Assembly: GCA_026692845.1 (NCBI GenBank)
Contig: JAPLNM010000034.1
Location: 62,001 to 126,000, forward strand
DNA: 64,000 bases
From: Planctomycetota bacterium
GTDB lineage: Bacteria; Planctomycetota; Planctomycetia; Pirellulales; Pirellulaceae
Direction of reading: 5' to 3'
The notes under the pieces were generated by a model that did no database searches, was not told the DNA's origin, and saw nothing but the letters and a program-made list of their open reading frames with translations. How positions within the stretch are numbered: the stretch's first letter is position 1; every line of letters starts with the position of its first letter. The position numbers were made by a program, and so were the translations under genes. This document shows positions 51,341-59,483 of the stretch, one piece after another.

Positions 51341-52965
51341 CTAGCAACCGCAGCTAGGAGCTGCATCGCATCCGCCAGCGGCACAGCCACCAGCAGCATC
51401 GCTACCAGCACCGCAACCGTTGCCAAGCAGGTGGCAACCACCATGGCATCGCAAGCCTCGGAGCCAGTTGATCAGTCGTCCGTTGAACAGACCACGACCA
51501 CCCATGATGCCGTTGCCAGCGTTACCGGCTCCAGCACCTGCATTTGCACATGGATCGCAGCTTACGGTCACTGGAACTTCTTCGCAGACAACCTTGGCTA
51601 CACATCGGGTGTAGGTGTAAGGAACGCAGCTCTTGACACACTTGGCCACTTTGATGGTATCGCAGTAAGTAACCGGCTTGCAAACCGTGTACGGAACGGT
51701 CTTGGTGCGGCACTCTTTGACGATCTTGCACGTGGTGTAGGTGTAAGGAACGCTCTTCTGTTCGCAAACCCAGTTGCATACGGTGTAGCAAACGTCTTTG
51801 ACGCGTTGCTCGCAAACCGTGCGGCAAGTGGTGTAGTTGACCGTCTTTTGGCGGCACTCAGGAACCAGGATCGGCACTCTGGAACCATCTTGCAGGTGGT
51901 GTAAGTCACCGTCTTTTGACGGCACTCAGGAACCAGCTTGCAGACGTTGTAAGTCACGACCTTTTGACGGCACTCAGGAACACACTTGGTCACGGTGTAA
52001 GGTACAACCTTGGTCAAGCATTCCTTTTCGTAACGCACGCAATCGACGATCTTTTCTTCGCAGGTTGGAACCCAAACCTTCTTGCATACGGTCTTCGGTG
52101 GGCATTGAACGGTTTCAACGCGGCACTCACCTGGGCAGTATACATTTTTGCAAGTCGACGGATCGAAGGTCCAGGTACCTGGTTCGCGAACGGTTCGGCG
52201 AATGACAGGGCTAGCGACTTCTTCCTCGACGGTTGTCCAGCTTCCACCGCGGACCGTAACGGTCTTGGTGTAGTTGACAGGCTTGGTCACCGAGTAGTTG
52301 ACCGTTCGCTCGCGGGTTTCGGTAACCGGAACCATGACCGTGTAATTGATCACTTGCTCGCGGGTTTCCATGACCTTGTTCATCACGGTGTAGTTGACAA
52401 CCTTTTCGTGGGTTTCACGAACTGGATTCATCACCGTGTAGTTGATGGTCTTGGTTCGGGTCTCTTGTACAGGTCGACGAACCGTGTAGTTGATCACCTT
52501 CTCGTGGGTTTCACGATGAGGAACCATAACGGTGTAGTTGACTACCTTGCTGTGATTCTCATACACAGGGCGAGAGACGTTGTACGTCACTTGCTTGGTG
52601 CGAGTCTCATAGACCGGGCGTCGGACCGTGTAGTTACGAACCCCGGTGTGGGTTTCCCGAACCGGTACATTGACCGTGTAGGAAACTTCTCGTTGGTGCG
52701 TTTCACGCTCGTATCGAACGCGTTGGACTTGTTGGTCCTCGTAAACGATCTGATTGACCACCTTGGTTCCGGTGACTGTCTCAGGCTCGTAAACGACTTT
52801 TCTGACTGTCTTCATCACGGTATGAGTCGATGGACCACAAGGATCCACAACATTACATCCGCAATTTTCGTAGCTGATCGCGCCGCCAAACGCAGCTTGA
52901 GCAGCTCCAGCGCTCAATGCGGTCACAAGACCCATCAGTGCTGGAAGAGCAAATAGCTTCTTCAT
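51341..52965 (-). pseudogene. YTV-repeat Cys-rich envelope protein, frame broken by a 20-bp insertion
   Basis: ATG 52965 starts a signal peptide (KKLFALPALMGLVTALSAG, then AAQAA). The body is a long array of YTV repeats: VNYTVMVPHRETHEKV, INYTVRRPVQETRTKT, VNYTVMNPVRETHEKV and others, then a Cys-rich array (VPECRQKTVTYTTCKM-like units of 16 residues) and a Gly/Cys tail. YTV repeats are known from Rhodopirellula envelope proteins. The frame breaks in the Cys array: a 20-bp segment (51868-51887) duplicates its neighbour imperfectly. Removing it joins the two halves into 534 residues. Either the gene is damaged, or the repeat array was misassembled. Confidence 0.85.
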
Positions 52966-53492
52966 TGTTCCATTCTCCCTAAGAACGTTTTGCAGTACCA
53001 CGCAGGACACTAGTATCAACCGAGGCGACGCTCTGCTATTTCGTCACTCCGTTGTGCGGTTTTAAGGTTCTTGACGACCGAGTTTCGAGGCACTCCTGTT
53101 CAATGCCAACAAATTTGCCCAGGCAGGGTCTCGTCCCTGAACGATCTCGTCCTCCCAGAAAGACAACTCAGTTGCGGCTGATGTCTTCCCCGAAGGTGAA
53201 AAGAGCATTCTTGACGAGACCGGAGCAAACACCGCATGGGGATGTCTCTGGCACTCGACGCGTCTGGGAACCTAATCCCAACAGGCGATTTAGATCGACT
53301 GGTAAAGAAGGATGGGCCACAAAAACTAGGTAGGTCAGGTAATTTGAGAGGTTTCGGTAGATTAGTTGCAAAGGCTTTGCCGTGCATGACGGTTGTAACG
53401 TCTAGCCAATCGCAAAAAAACTAAGTTCCAGAAACCCGGCGACAAATGCACCGACTGGAAAAAGAAAGGGTGAAACACCCAAACGCGGACCG
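52966..53492. other. Intergenic region upstream of the YTV gene
   Basis: The stretch must contain the YTV gene promoter and the end of miaB. Short frames on both strands overlap each other and show no protein features. Nothing else was recognised. Confidence 0.5.
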
Positions 53493-54977
53493 CTAAATCG
53501 CCCCTTGGACAGGCTTAGACCTCAGATGGTCCAATCCAAAAACAATCTCCGGTTCACCGGGGCTTTCGTCGCTTGTCCGTACGCGCCCGAGCATCGTAAA
53601 AGCGTACACGTCGGTCACCTCGACAGGCAGTATTTCGCCGACTTGACGCATATGACCATCCCACACGACGATCCGATCGCAAGGCGTCCGGCCGGTCATC
53701 TGACGCAAATCCCCGGTCTGGCCCTTGCGCACCGACCACTTGCTCGGACCCTCGACCAAGATCGATACTTCCTTACCCAAAAACGTCAGATTGTCCTCAA
53801 GCGATATCTGATTTTGAACCGCAAGCAAATCCAAATTCCGCCGATGCTTGACCTCTTCGGTGATGTCGTCGGACAACAGCTCGGCACCCTTGGTCCCAGG
53901 CCGTACACTGTACTGATAAATAAAACAATTCTTGAACCGACAACGCTTGACCATCTCGACGGTCTGCTGAAAATCCTCCTCGGTCTCGCCACAAAAACCC
54001 ACGATGAAGTCGCTCGATACGGCCGCCCCAGGCAACACATCTCGAATCCGATCCATCATCGCATAGTAGTCGCTCGTGGTGTAACCCCGCTTCATCCGCT
54101 TGAGTACCGCATCGCTGCCACTCTGCGCCGGCACATGCAAATAAGGCATGCACTTGGGCAAGTCCCTTACCGTCTCGAGCAACTCGCGCGTCATGTCCTT
54201 GGGGTAACTGGTCACAAACTTGATCCGCTCGATCCCCTCGATCGGATGGAGCATCTGCAACAAATCTGCCAACCGCGTCGTCCGCTGGCCATCGACCCAA
54301 CGGTACGAATTGACCGTCTGGCCAAGCAACGTGATCTCCTTGGCCCCCTGCTCGGCCAGTATCCTCGCCTCACGCACAATCTCCTCGGGCGACCTGCCCT
54401 GCTCGGGTCCTCGCGTCATCGGAACAATGCAGTAGGTACAAAACTTGTCACACCCTATCTGGATGCGCAAGTAAGCCTGAAACGGCGTCGGACGCATCTG
54501 CGGATCGCGCAGAGGATCAAACGTTTCATGCGATCGCTTGATCTCGTCGGCACTCCCCTCGCGACGCGATAAACTCACGGCCAACTGATGCCGCTGGCCT
54601 TGTCTGGCCCCCTCGATCAATTCGGGAATCCGATGCAATTGCCCCGGACCAACCACCAAATCCACAAACGGTACCCGATCGAAAACCTTCTGCTGATCTT
54701 TCTGCGCCATGCATCCCATGACCCCGATCACTAAATCAGGGTTAGCTAGCTTTAGTTGTTTGAGCCGAAATACGTTGTTGTAGGCCTTCTCCTCGGCATG
54801 CTCGCGGACCGAACAGGTGTTGAACAAAACCGCATGGGCTTCGGCAGGATCCTGGGTCAACGTATAGCCGTCTTTGCGCAAAGCGGCTACGACCATCTCG
54901 CTATCCAAAACGTTCATCTGGCAACCGACGGTCTCAATGTACAGTCGCTTGGGTTCTGGGCTTGTCGGCTCGCTCAT
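53493..54977 (-). CDS. miaB: tRNA-2-methylthio-N6-dimethylallyladenosine synthase
   Basis: 494 residues. The N-terminal methylthiotransferase domain starts 'RLYIETVGCQMNVLDSEMVV' with Cys19, then NTCSVREHAEEKAYNN and VMGCMAQ supply the auxiliary Fe-S cysteines. The radical-SAM site is CDKFCTYC inside 'QIGCDKFCTYCIVPMTRGPE', followed by 'EITLLGQTVNSYRW' and 'VPAQSGSDAVLKRMKRGYT'. A C-terminal TRAM domain closes the protein. It adds methylthio to i6A37 of tRNAs reading UNN codons. RimO is excluded by the Q-type NTC and VNSY text. Its start codon is 9 bp from the stop of the upstream PQQ-propeller gene, so cotranscription is likely. Confidence 0.95.
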   Translation of the reverse strand: MSEPTSPEPKRLYIETVGCQMNVLDSEMVVAALRKDGYTLTQDPAEAHAVLFNTCSVREHAEEKAYNNVFRLKQLKLANPDLVIGVMGCMAQKDQQKVFDRVPFVDLVVGPGQLHRIPELIEGARQGQRHQLAVSLSRREGSADEIKRSHETFDPLRDPQMRPTPFQAYLRIQIGCDKFCTYCIVPMTRGPEQGRSPEEIVREARILAEQGAKEITLLGQTVNSYRWVDGQRTTRLADLLQMLHPIEGIERIKFVTSYPKDMTRELLETVRDLPKCMPYLHVPAQSGSDAVLKRMKRGYTTSDYYAMMDRIRDVLPGAAVSSDFIVGFCGETEEDFQQTVEMVKRCRFKNCFIYQYSVRPGTKGAELLSDDITEEVKHRRNLDLLAVQNQISLEDNLTFLGKEVSILVEGPSKWSVRKGQTGDLRQMTGRTPCDRIVVWDGHMRQVGEILPVEVTDVYAFTMLGRVRTSDESPGEPEIVFGLDHLRSKPVQGAI

Positions 54978-54986
54978 CGAAACTCT

Positions 54987-57251
54987 CTACTTGCCTTCGT
55001 TGGCTGTCACTGTAACGTTATCGACGTAGAATTCCGCGTCGGTCGAATTGCCGAATAGCCCCGGACTGCCTTGCGAGTTCGGTGTCAAATCCTCTCCTTG
55101 GATGGTCCAAGCCTCCGGTTCGGCTTCGCCCTTCTTCCATACTTTCCCCTTCAAAATCGCCTTGCCCTCAGCCGTCTCGGCACGGAGCTTGATGACATAC
55201 CAAGTCTTCGGTTGCCATTCGTAAGGGATCGTCACGGCAAAGCGTTGCTCGAGGAGCGAAACCCACGATCGCAGTTGCAACCGCTGGGAGCCTTCGAGGG
55301 CCAGTGTGTATCGCTGAGCGACGACTCCCATGTCGGGCAACTTGGTCGTTGGCACCTTGTTCTTCGTGTCCATCGCGTAGAACTCACCTTGTACGGTGTA
55401 GTCGTGGAACTTGGGCAAACCGAGGAATCCTTGGCTGCGTGTCCCCTTGGGAATCGTACTGATCTTGACCAAGCCATTGCCTGCTCCGTCGGGCAACTCG
55501 GCAGGTTGATGCCGATAGGCCATGCCGATCCAATGCAGTGGAACCTTCTTGTCCTCGAAGTCAAAGACCCAGGGCAAGGGAGGAATCACGCGAGCCCGCG
55601 CTGCGCTCTTGAGCTCTCCGAAACTCGCTTCGAGCTTGACGCCCGAACCGGTCGGAGTTTCTCCAGCAACATAGATTTGGTCTTCGCCGACGGTGCCTGT
55701 TCCATCGACGGCGATGGTCGCCTCGGGAACCAAGCGAATGTATTGCCCAAGGGCGTTGTACCCGCGCACCTGCAACTTGGCTTTCGAGCCTGGTTGAACC
55801 AGCATTTCCACAGGACACAACTGGATATGGGCGATCTGGGTGTCGGTCACGGCAGGCTCGGAGGGTACCTCGGGCAACTTCAAATCCGCTGCAACCTCGG
55901 GCTTCGGAACCCCGATGCACATCAAGGCCTTGTTTGTCGGCAGATACAACCGTCCGTTGGAAATGGCAAACGAACCAAAGATCTCGCTGCCGTCGTTGAG
56001 CCTGGTCTGACCGACGACCTTGATCTCTGTCTCGGTGGGCTCCAAGCACCAGATGCGGCCGGTGTTTTCGGCGATGTAGAGCTTGCCCTCACTGACGACC
56101 GGCGAGCCGAACATGATCCGACCGAGCTTCTTTTCCACCTCGATCTGACCGGTCTTTGCGTTGACTCCAAAAAGCGCCGCACCGTCCTCGATGTAGTAAA
56201 TTCTCTCTCCGACTCGGACCGGAGACGATCGGCTGATGGTCCTCTTGGGGACCTTCCATAAAAGCTTCTCTTCGGGGATATCCCCAGAGGTGTTTCCATC
56301 GATGGCAAAGACCGCCCCGAGTACCGTCCGATCCGACTCGTTCTGTTCTCCGTGGCCCATGTAGACAATCCCGTTTTCCACCAGCGGCGCGATATTCATC
56401 CCCCGCGGTGAGGCTTGGTACTTCCATATCACCTTGCCCGTTCGAGGCTGCATCGCGTAAATCGCTCCGTCGGCAGCCCCGAGAACCATCGCCGCTTGGC
56501 CGTTTAGCACCGTAAAAATCGGGGTGCTATAAGTCGTATCTTCAGGCCGCGGACGTGTCGACATCGTCCAAATCGCCGCACCAGTGTTCTTGTCCAAGGC
56601 CATGAAACGATGCGTCGGGACCGCCGTTTGGTCCCAGCCGGTGTTGACGCCGCTGATGATGACCATGTCCTCATAAACCACAGGAAAATTCGTTCGCCCC
56701 CCGTACGTCGAGAGCATCCCATACTCCTCGAGCATCGAATGCTCCCAAATCAACTTGCCGGTCTTGCCATCGAGGCACTGAAACGTGCAACCCAATCCCA
56801 ACACATAAACCCGATCCGTCTCGGGATCCCCGACGACACTGGCCCATCCGACGCGCTCAGAAGGTGCATCGGAAAGAAAAATATTGTGGACGCTCTCCCA
56901 GAGCTTCTCGCCCGTCTCGGCGTTGATGCAGACGGTCTTTTCACCCTCCTTGTTCGTCTCGGCCTCATGCCTGCAGACCACATACACCCTGCCGTTCATC
57001 ACCACGGGGGTCGATCGCGTTGCGAACTCCTCTTTCCGCCAAAGCAAATTCTCACCCTCGAGAGAGAAGCTCGTCGGAAGCCCCGTTTCGAGCGATTGGC
57101 CGTTTTGCTGCGGACCTCGCCAATGGTACCAATCGGTCGCCTTGAGCTTCGGGGCCCCGTCCTGGGCCAGGACCAATCCCGGTCCTGCGAGAGTCCAAGC
57201 AACGGCGGAGGCCAAGCTTGCGCCGGCCAGGAATCGAATGGATTTTGTCAT
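54987..57251 (-). CDS. Secreted PQQ-type beta-propeller protein with C-terminal beta-sandwich
   Basis: 754 residues. A signal peptide (IRFLAGASLASAVAWTLAG, then VLAQDGAP) is followed by a propeller, about 40-440, whose blades end in DKNTGAAIW, QPRTGKVIWKY, NAKTGQIEVEK and similar 'D..TG..lW' tryptophan-docking motifs. The C-terminal 170 residues ('WVFDFEDKKVPLHWIGMAYR', 'GFLGLPKFHDYTVQGEF', 'GSPGLFGNSTDAEFYVDNVT') are a LamG-like/3-keto-disaccharide-hydrolase-like sandwich common in planctomycetes. No catalytic PQQ cysteine pair was identified, so a binding role like BamB's is as likely as an enzyme. It precedes miaB on the same strand. Confidence 0.88.
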   Translation of the reverse strand: MTKSIRFLAGASLASAVAWTLAGPGLVLAQDGAPKLKATDWYHWRGPQQNGQSLETGLPTSFSLEGENLLWRKEEFATRSTPVVMNGRVYVVCRHEAETNKEGEKTVCINAETGEKLWESVHNIFLSDAPSERVGWASVVGDPETDRVYVLGLGCTFQCLDGKTGKLIWEHSMLEEYGMLSTYGGRTNFPVVYEDMVIISGVNTGWDQTAVPTHRFMALDKNTGAAIWTMSTRPRPEDTTYSTPIFTVLNGQAAMVLGAADGAIYAMQPRTGKVIWKYQASPRGMNIAPLVENGIVYMGHGEQNESDRTVLGAVFAIDGNTSGDIPEEKLLWKVPKRTISRSSPVRVGERIYYIEDGAALFGVNAKTGQIEVEKKLGRIMFGSPVVSEGKLYIAENTGRIWCLEPTETEIKVVGQTRLNDGSEIFGSFAISNGRLYLPTNKALMCIGVPKPEVAADLKLPEVPSEPAVTDTQIAHIQLCPVEMLVQPGSKAKLQVRGYNALGQYIRLVPEATIAVDGTGTVGEDQIYVAGETPTGSGVKLEASFGELKSAARARVIPPLPWVFDFEDKKVPLHWIGMAYRHQPAELPDGAGNGLVKISTIPKGTRSQGFLGLPKFHDYTVQGEFYAMDTKNKVPTTKLPDMGVVAQRYTLALEGSQRLQLRSWVSLLEQRFAVTIPYEWQPKTWYVIKLRAETAEGKAILKGKVWKKGEAEPEAWTIQGEDLTPNSQGSPGLFGNSTDAEFYVDNVTVTANEGK

Positions 57252-57489
57252 TTGAGAAACTGTGGCTGAGAATCGTTAACAAAGGTTAGTAGGTCGGATT
57301 GCATCGGGCCATCCGACGCAAAGACCCATTGTAGCAAAGCCTAGGAACTCCAGTAGTCTTTGAGAAAAAGGATAAATTTCTAAAAATATTTTGCGTGATA
57401 CGTGGAACTGGTATTCCCACCGATCTGCCACGCCCTGTAACGTCCACAGCTTTGCGCGTCGAGCTTCTACCCTAGAGTCGTTGCCCTAT
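57252..57489. promoter_or_regulatory. Divergent region before parA
   Basis: The 238 bp between the PQQ gene and parA contain an AT-rich core (AAATTTCTAAAAATATTTTG near 57376). No parS-like TGTTTCACGTGAAACA was seen here. The parA frame is open further up to 57391, but without similarity. Confidence 0.45.
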
Positions 57490-58236
57490 ATGCCTAGAAT
57501 CTTTTGCGTTGCAAACCAAAAAGGAGGAGTCGGTAAGACCACCACGGCCGTCAACCTGGCTTGGGGGCTGGCTCTGGCAAACCAAAAAACTCTGCTGATC
57601 GATCTGGACCCTCAGTGCAACGCGACGACCGGCCTGGGACTCCAACCCGTCGATCGACACCCCCTGCTGGGCGATCTGCCCCTGCGAGATTCAATCCTCG
57701 CCTCGCGACTCGAAACCCTCCACATCCTGCCAGGATGCCGAAGTTTCCAAGACGTCGACCTACTCGAAAAAGGGACTCAAAGCCGTCGGCAATGGCTCCA
57801 ACAACACCTCGATGCCGAAACGGGCGTTTTCGATGCGGTGATCATCGATTCGCCTCCCTCCCTTGGGGAACTGACCCAAGCGGCCTTGGCCTCGAGCACC
57901 GAGGTTATCATGCCCATCCAATGCGAATACTACGCTATGGAAGGCCTGACTCAAATGATCCATGTCATCCGGGATATCATGAAAAATCAACCCGGCCGTC
58001 TGACCTTCGGCGGTATCCTCCTGACGATGTTCGACCCAAATTTTCAGCTGACCCACGAGGTAGATCGCGAAGTTCGGGATTTCTTTGGTGACATCGTTTT
58101 TGATACAAGGATCCCCAGGGACATCGTTTTCAGCGAATCCCCAAGCCACGGCCAGAGCGTGTTGACCTACGCTCCGAGGTCCCGCGGCGCTAGGGCTTAT
58201 ATCGAACTTTGCATGGAGGTACTCGATCGTGACTAA
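57490..58236 (+). CDS. parA: ParA-type partition ATPase
   Basis: 248 residues from ATG 57490 (MPRIFCVANQKGGVGKTTT). The deviant Walker A KGGVGKTTT (Lys11, Lys16) and 'LLIDLDPQCNATTGLG' define the ParA/Soj group. 'DAVIIDSPPSLGELTQAALA' is the Walker B region and 'PIQCEYYAMEGLTQMIHVI' follows the family. The C-terminal half ends 'VFDTRIPRDIVFSESPSHGQ'. It binds DNA non-specifically in its ATP form and moves ParB-parS complexes for chromosome segregation. It overlaps parB by 8 bp. No N-terminal HTH is present, as in chromosomal ParA. Confidence 0.95.
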   Translation: MPRIFCVANQKGGVGKTTTAVNLAWGLALANQKTLLIDLDPQCNATTGLGLQPVDRHPLLGDLPLRDSILASRLETLHILPGCRSFQDVDLLEKGTQSRRQWLQQHLDAETGVFDAVIIDSPPSLGELTQAALASSTEVIMPIQCEYYAMEGLTQMIHVIRDIMKNQPGRLTFGGILLTMFDPNFQLTHEVDREVRDFFGDIVFDTRIPRDIVFSESPSHGQSVLTYAPRSRGARAYIELCMEVLDRD

Positions 58237-59254
58237 AGACAGACGACTCGGACGCGGATTGGCCGCCCTCCTGGGCACTCCCCTAGACGATGTCTCCGCA
58301 TCGAATGCCGATGCTGCCGACATCCAACCCCAAATTCCCCATTCCACGGGGCACACTCCGGCCGTCCTATCTGTCCCGCTGGCAAGCACGCACCTGGAGA
58401 ACGAATCCCAGGGCCTGAAGTCTCTGGAAATCGATGTCCAATGCATCGACCCAAACCCATTCCAGCCCAGACGCCAATTCAGCGACCAAGAACTCGATTC
58501 CCTCGCCGAAAGCATTAAAGAACACCAACAACTCCAACCCATCCTGGTTCGACGTTCCGGAGATCGCTACCAAATCATCAGCGGTGAACGACGCCTACGC
58601 GCCACGCTCCGCGCCGGTCTGAAAACCATCCGCGCCGAACTCCGCGATGCCGACGATCGCCTCGTGGCCGAATTGGCCATCATCGAAAACCTACAACGCA
58701 AAGATCTTAACGCGATCGAAAAAGCGATGTCCTTCAAACGCTACCTGACGGAACATCGATGCACCCAAGAAGACCTCGCCAAACGACTCAAAATCGACCG
58801 CAGCACCATCGCCAATATGATGCGACTGCTCGAACTTCCCGAAGTCATCACCGACTCAATCCAACGCGAAGAAATCAGCGCAGGGCACGCAAAGGCACTC
58901 CTGAGCCTCGGTAGCCAACGCGAACAATTGGCCTTCGTCCAACGCATCCGACAAGAAGGCTGGAGCGTGCGTGAAACCGAAGCCAGGGTCGCTCAAGCCG
59001 TCGCCGAAGCCGCCCAGGACGAAGAATCAATCCTCAAAGCGATCCCCAGACGCAAGTCCTCCAAAACCGATCAAATCGCCTCGCTCGAACGGGAACTCAA
59101 ACTCGCCCTCGGGACACTCGTCGATATCACCCAATCAAGCCGCGGTCGTGGCCGTATCTCGATCCACTTTACGAGCATCGAGGAATTCGAACGCCTCCGT
59201 CGCGTCCTGGCCGATGTGACCGCACTGCCCTCGCAGCACCGCAAAGCCGCTTAA
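58229..59254 (+). CDS. parB: ParB/Spo0J-type partition protein
   Basis: 341 residues, starting at a GTG overlapping parA by 8 bp. The typical opening 'RRLGRGLAALLG' is present. The CTPase/ParB core has 'IDPNPFQPRRQFSDQELDSL', 'IKEHQQLQPILVRRS', 'GERRLRATLRAGL' (with GERR, the CTP-binding motif), then 'LAIIENLQRKDLNAIEKAMS' and the HTH 'CTQEDLAKRLKIDRSTIANM'. ParB loads at parS and spreads as a CTP-dependent clamp. A low-complexity linker (about 15-60) precedes the core. A perfect 18-bp hairpin lies about 100 bp after the stop. Confidence 0.96.
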   Translation: MTKDRRLGRGLAALLGTPLDDVSASNADAADIQPQIPHSTGHTPAVLSVPLASTHLENESQGLKSLEIDVQCIDPNPFQPRRQFSDQELDSLAESIKEHQQLQPILVRRSGDRYQIISGERRLRATLRAGLKTIRAELRDADDRLVAELAIIENLQRKDLNAIEKAMSFKRYLTEHRCTQEDLAKRLKIDRSTIANMMRLLELPEVITDSIQREEISAGHAKALLSLGSQREQLAFVQRIRQEGWSVRETEARVAQAVAEAAQDEESILKAIPRRKSSKTDQIASLERELKLALGTLVDITQSSRGRGRISIHFTSIEEFERLRRVLADVTALPSQHRKAA

Positions 59255-59352
59255 AGCGATCCATCGGGCCATTCCGCATTCGCCTGCCGTCGGGCTCGTC
59301 CCGGCGGAGGCGTAACTAAGCAGCTACCAAGCGGCTCCCCCCTTAGAGCGTC

Positions 59353-59392
59353 TCTTCTTTTTCTTCCGCCTCCCGGCGGAAGAAAAAGAAGA
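59353..59392. terminator. Perfect 18-bp hairpin, probable bidirectional terminator
   Basis: TCTTCTTTTTCTTCCGCC (59353-59370), loop TCCC, then GGCGGAAGAAAAAGAAGA (59375-59392). It lies between convergent parB and the FHA-cyclase gene. Two smaller GC-rich dyads flank it, near 59286-59312 and 59435-59465, related in sequence (CCGTCGG/CCGGCGG arms). Confidence 0.65.
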
Positions 59393-59483
59393 AAGAGCAG
59401 TGTGTCGCGAGGCCTTCGGTAGCGGCTAGTCTTGGCCCCGCCGGCATGAAGCCGACGGAGGCCCAAGTGAGTAGCCCCATGCG

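Noticed and set aside
53052-53387. Overlapping frames on both strands upstream of the YTV gene
   Set aside because: They have no protein-like features and no ribosome sites; the region is better read as control DNA.
57252-59483. parS site near parAB
   Set aside because: No TGTTTCACGTGAAACA-like palindrome was found by eye in the intergenic parts; a full search was not possible.
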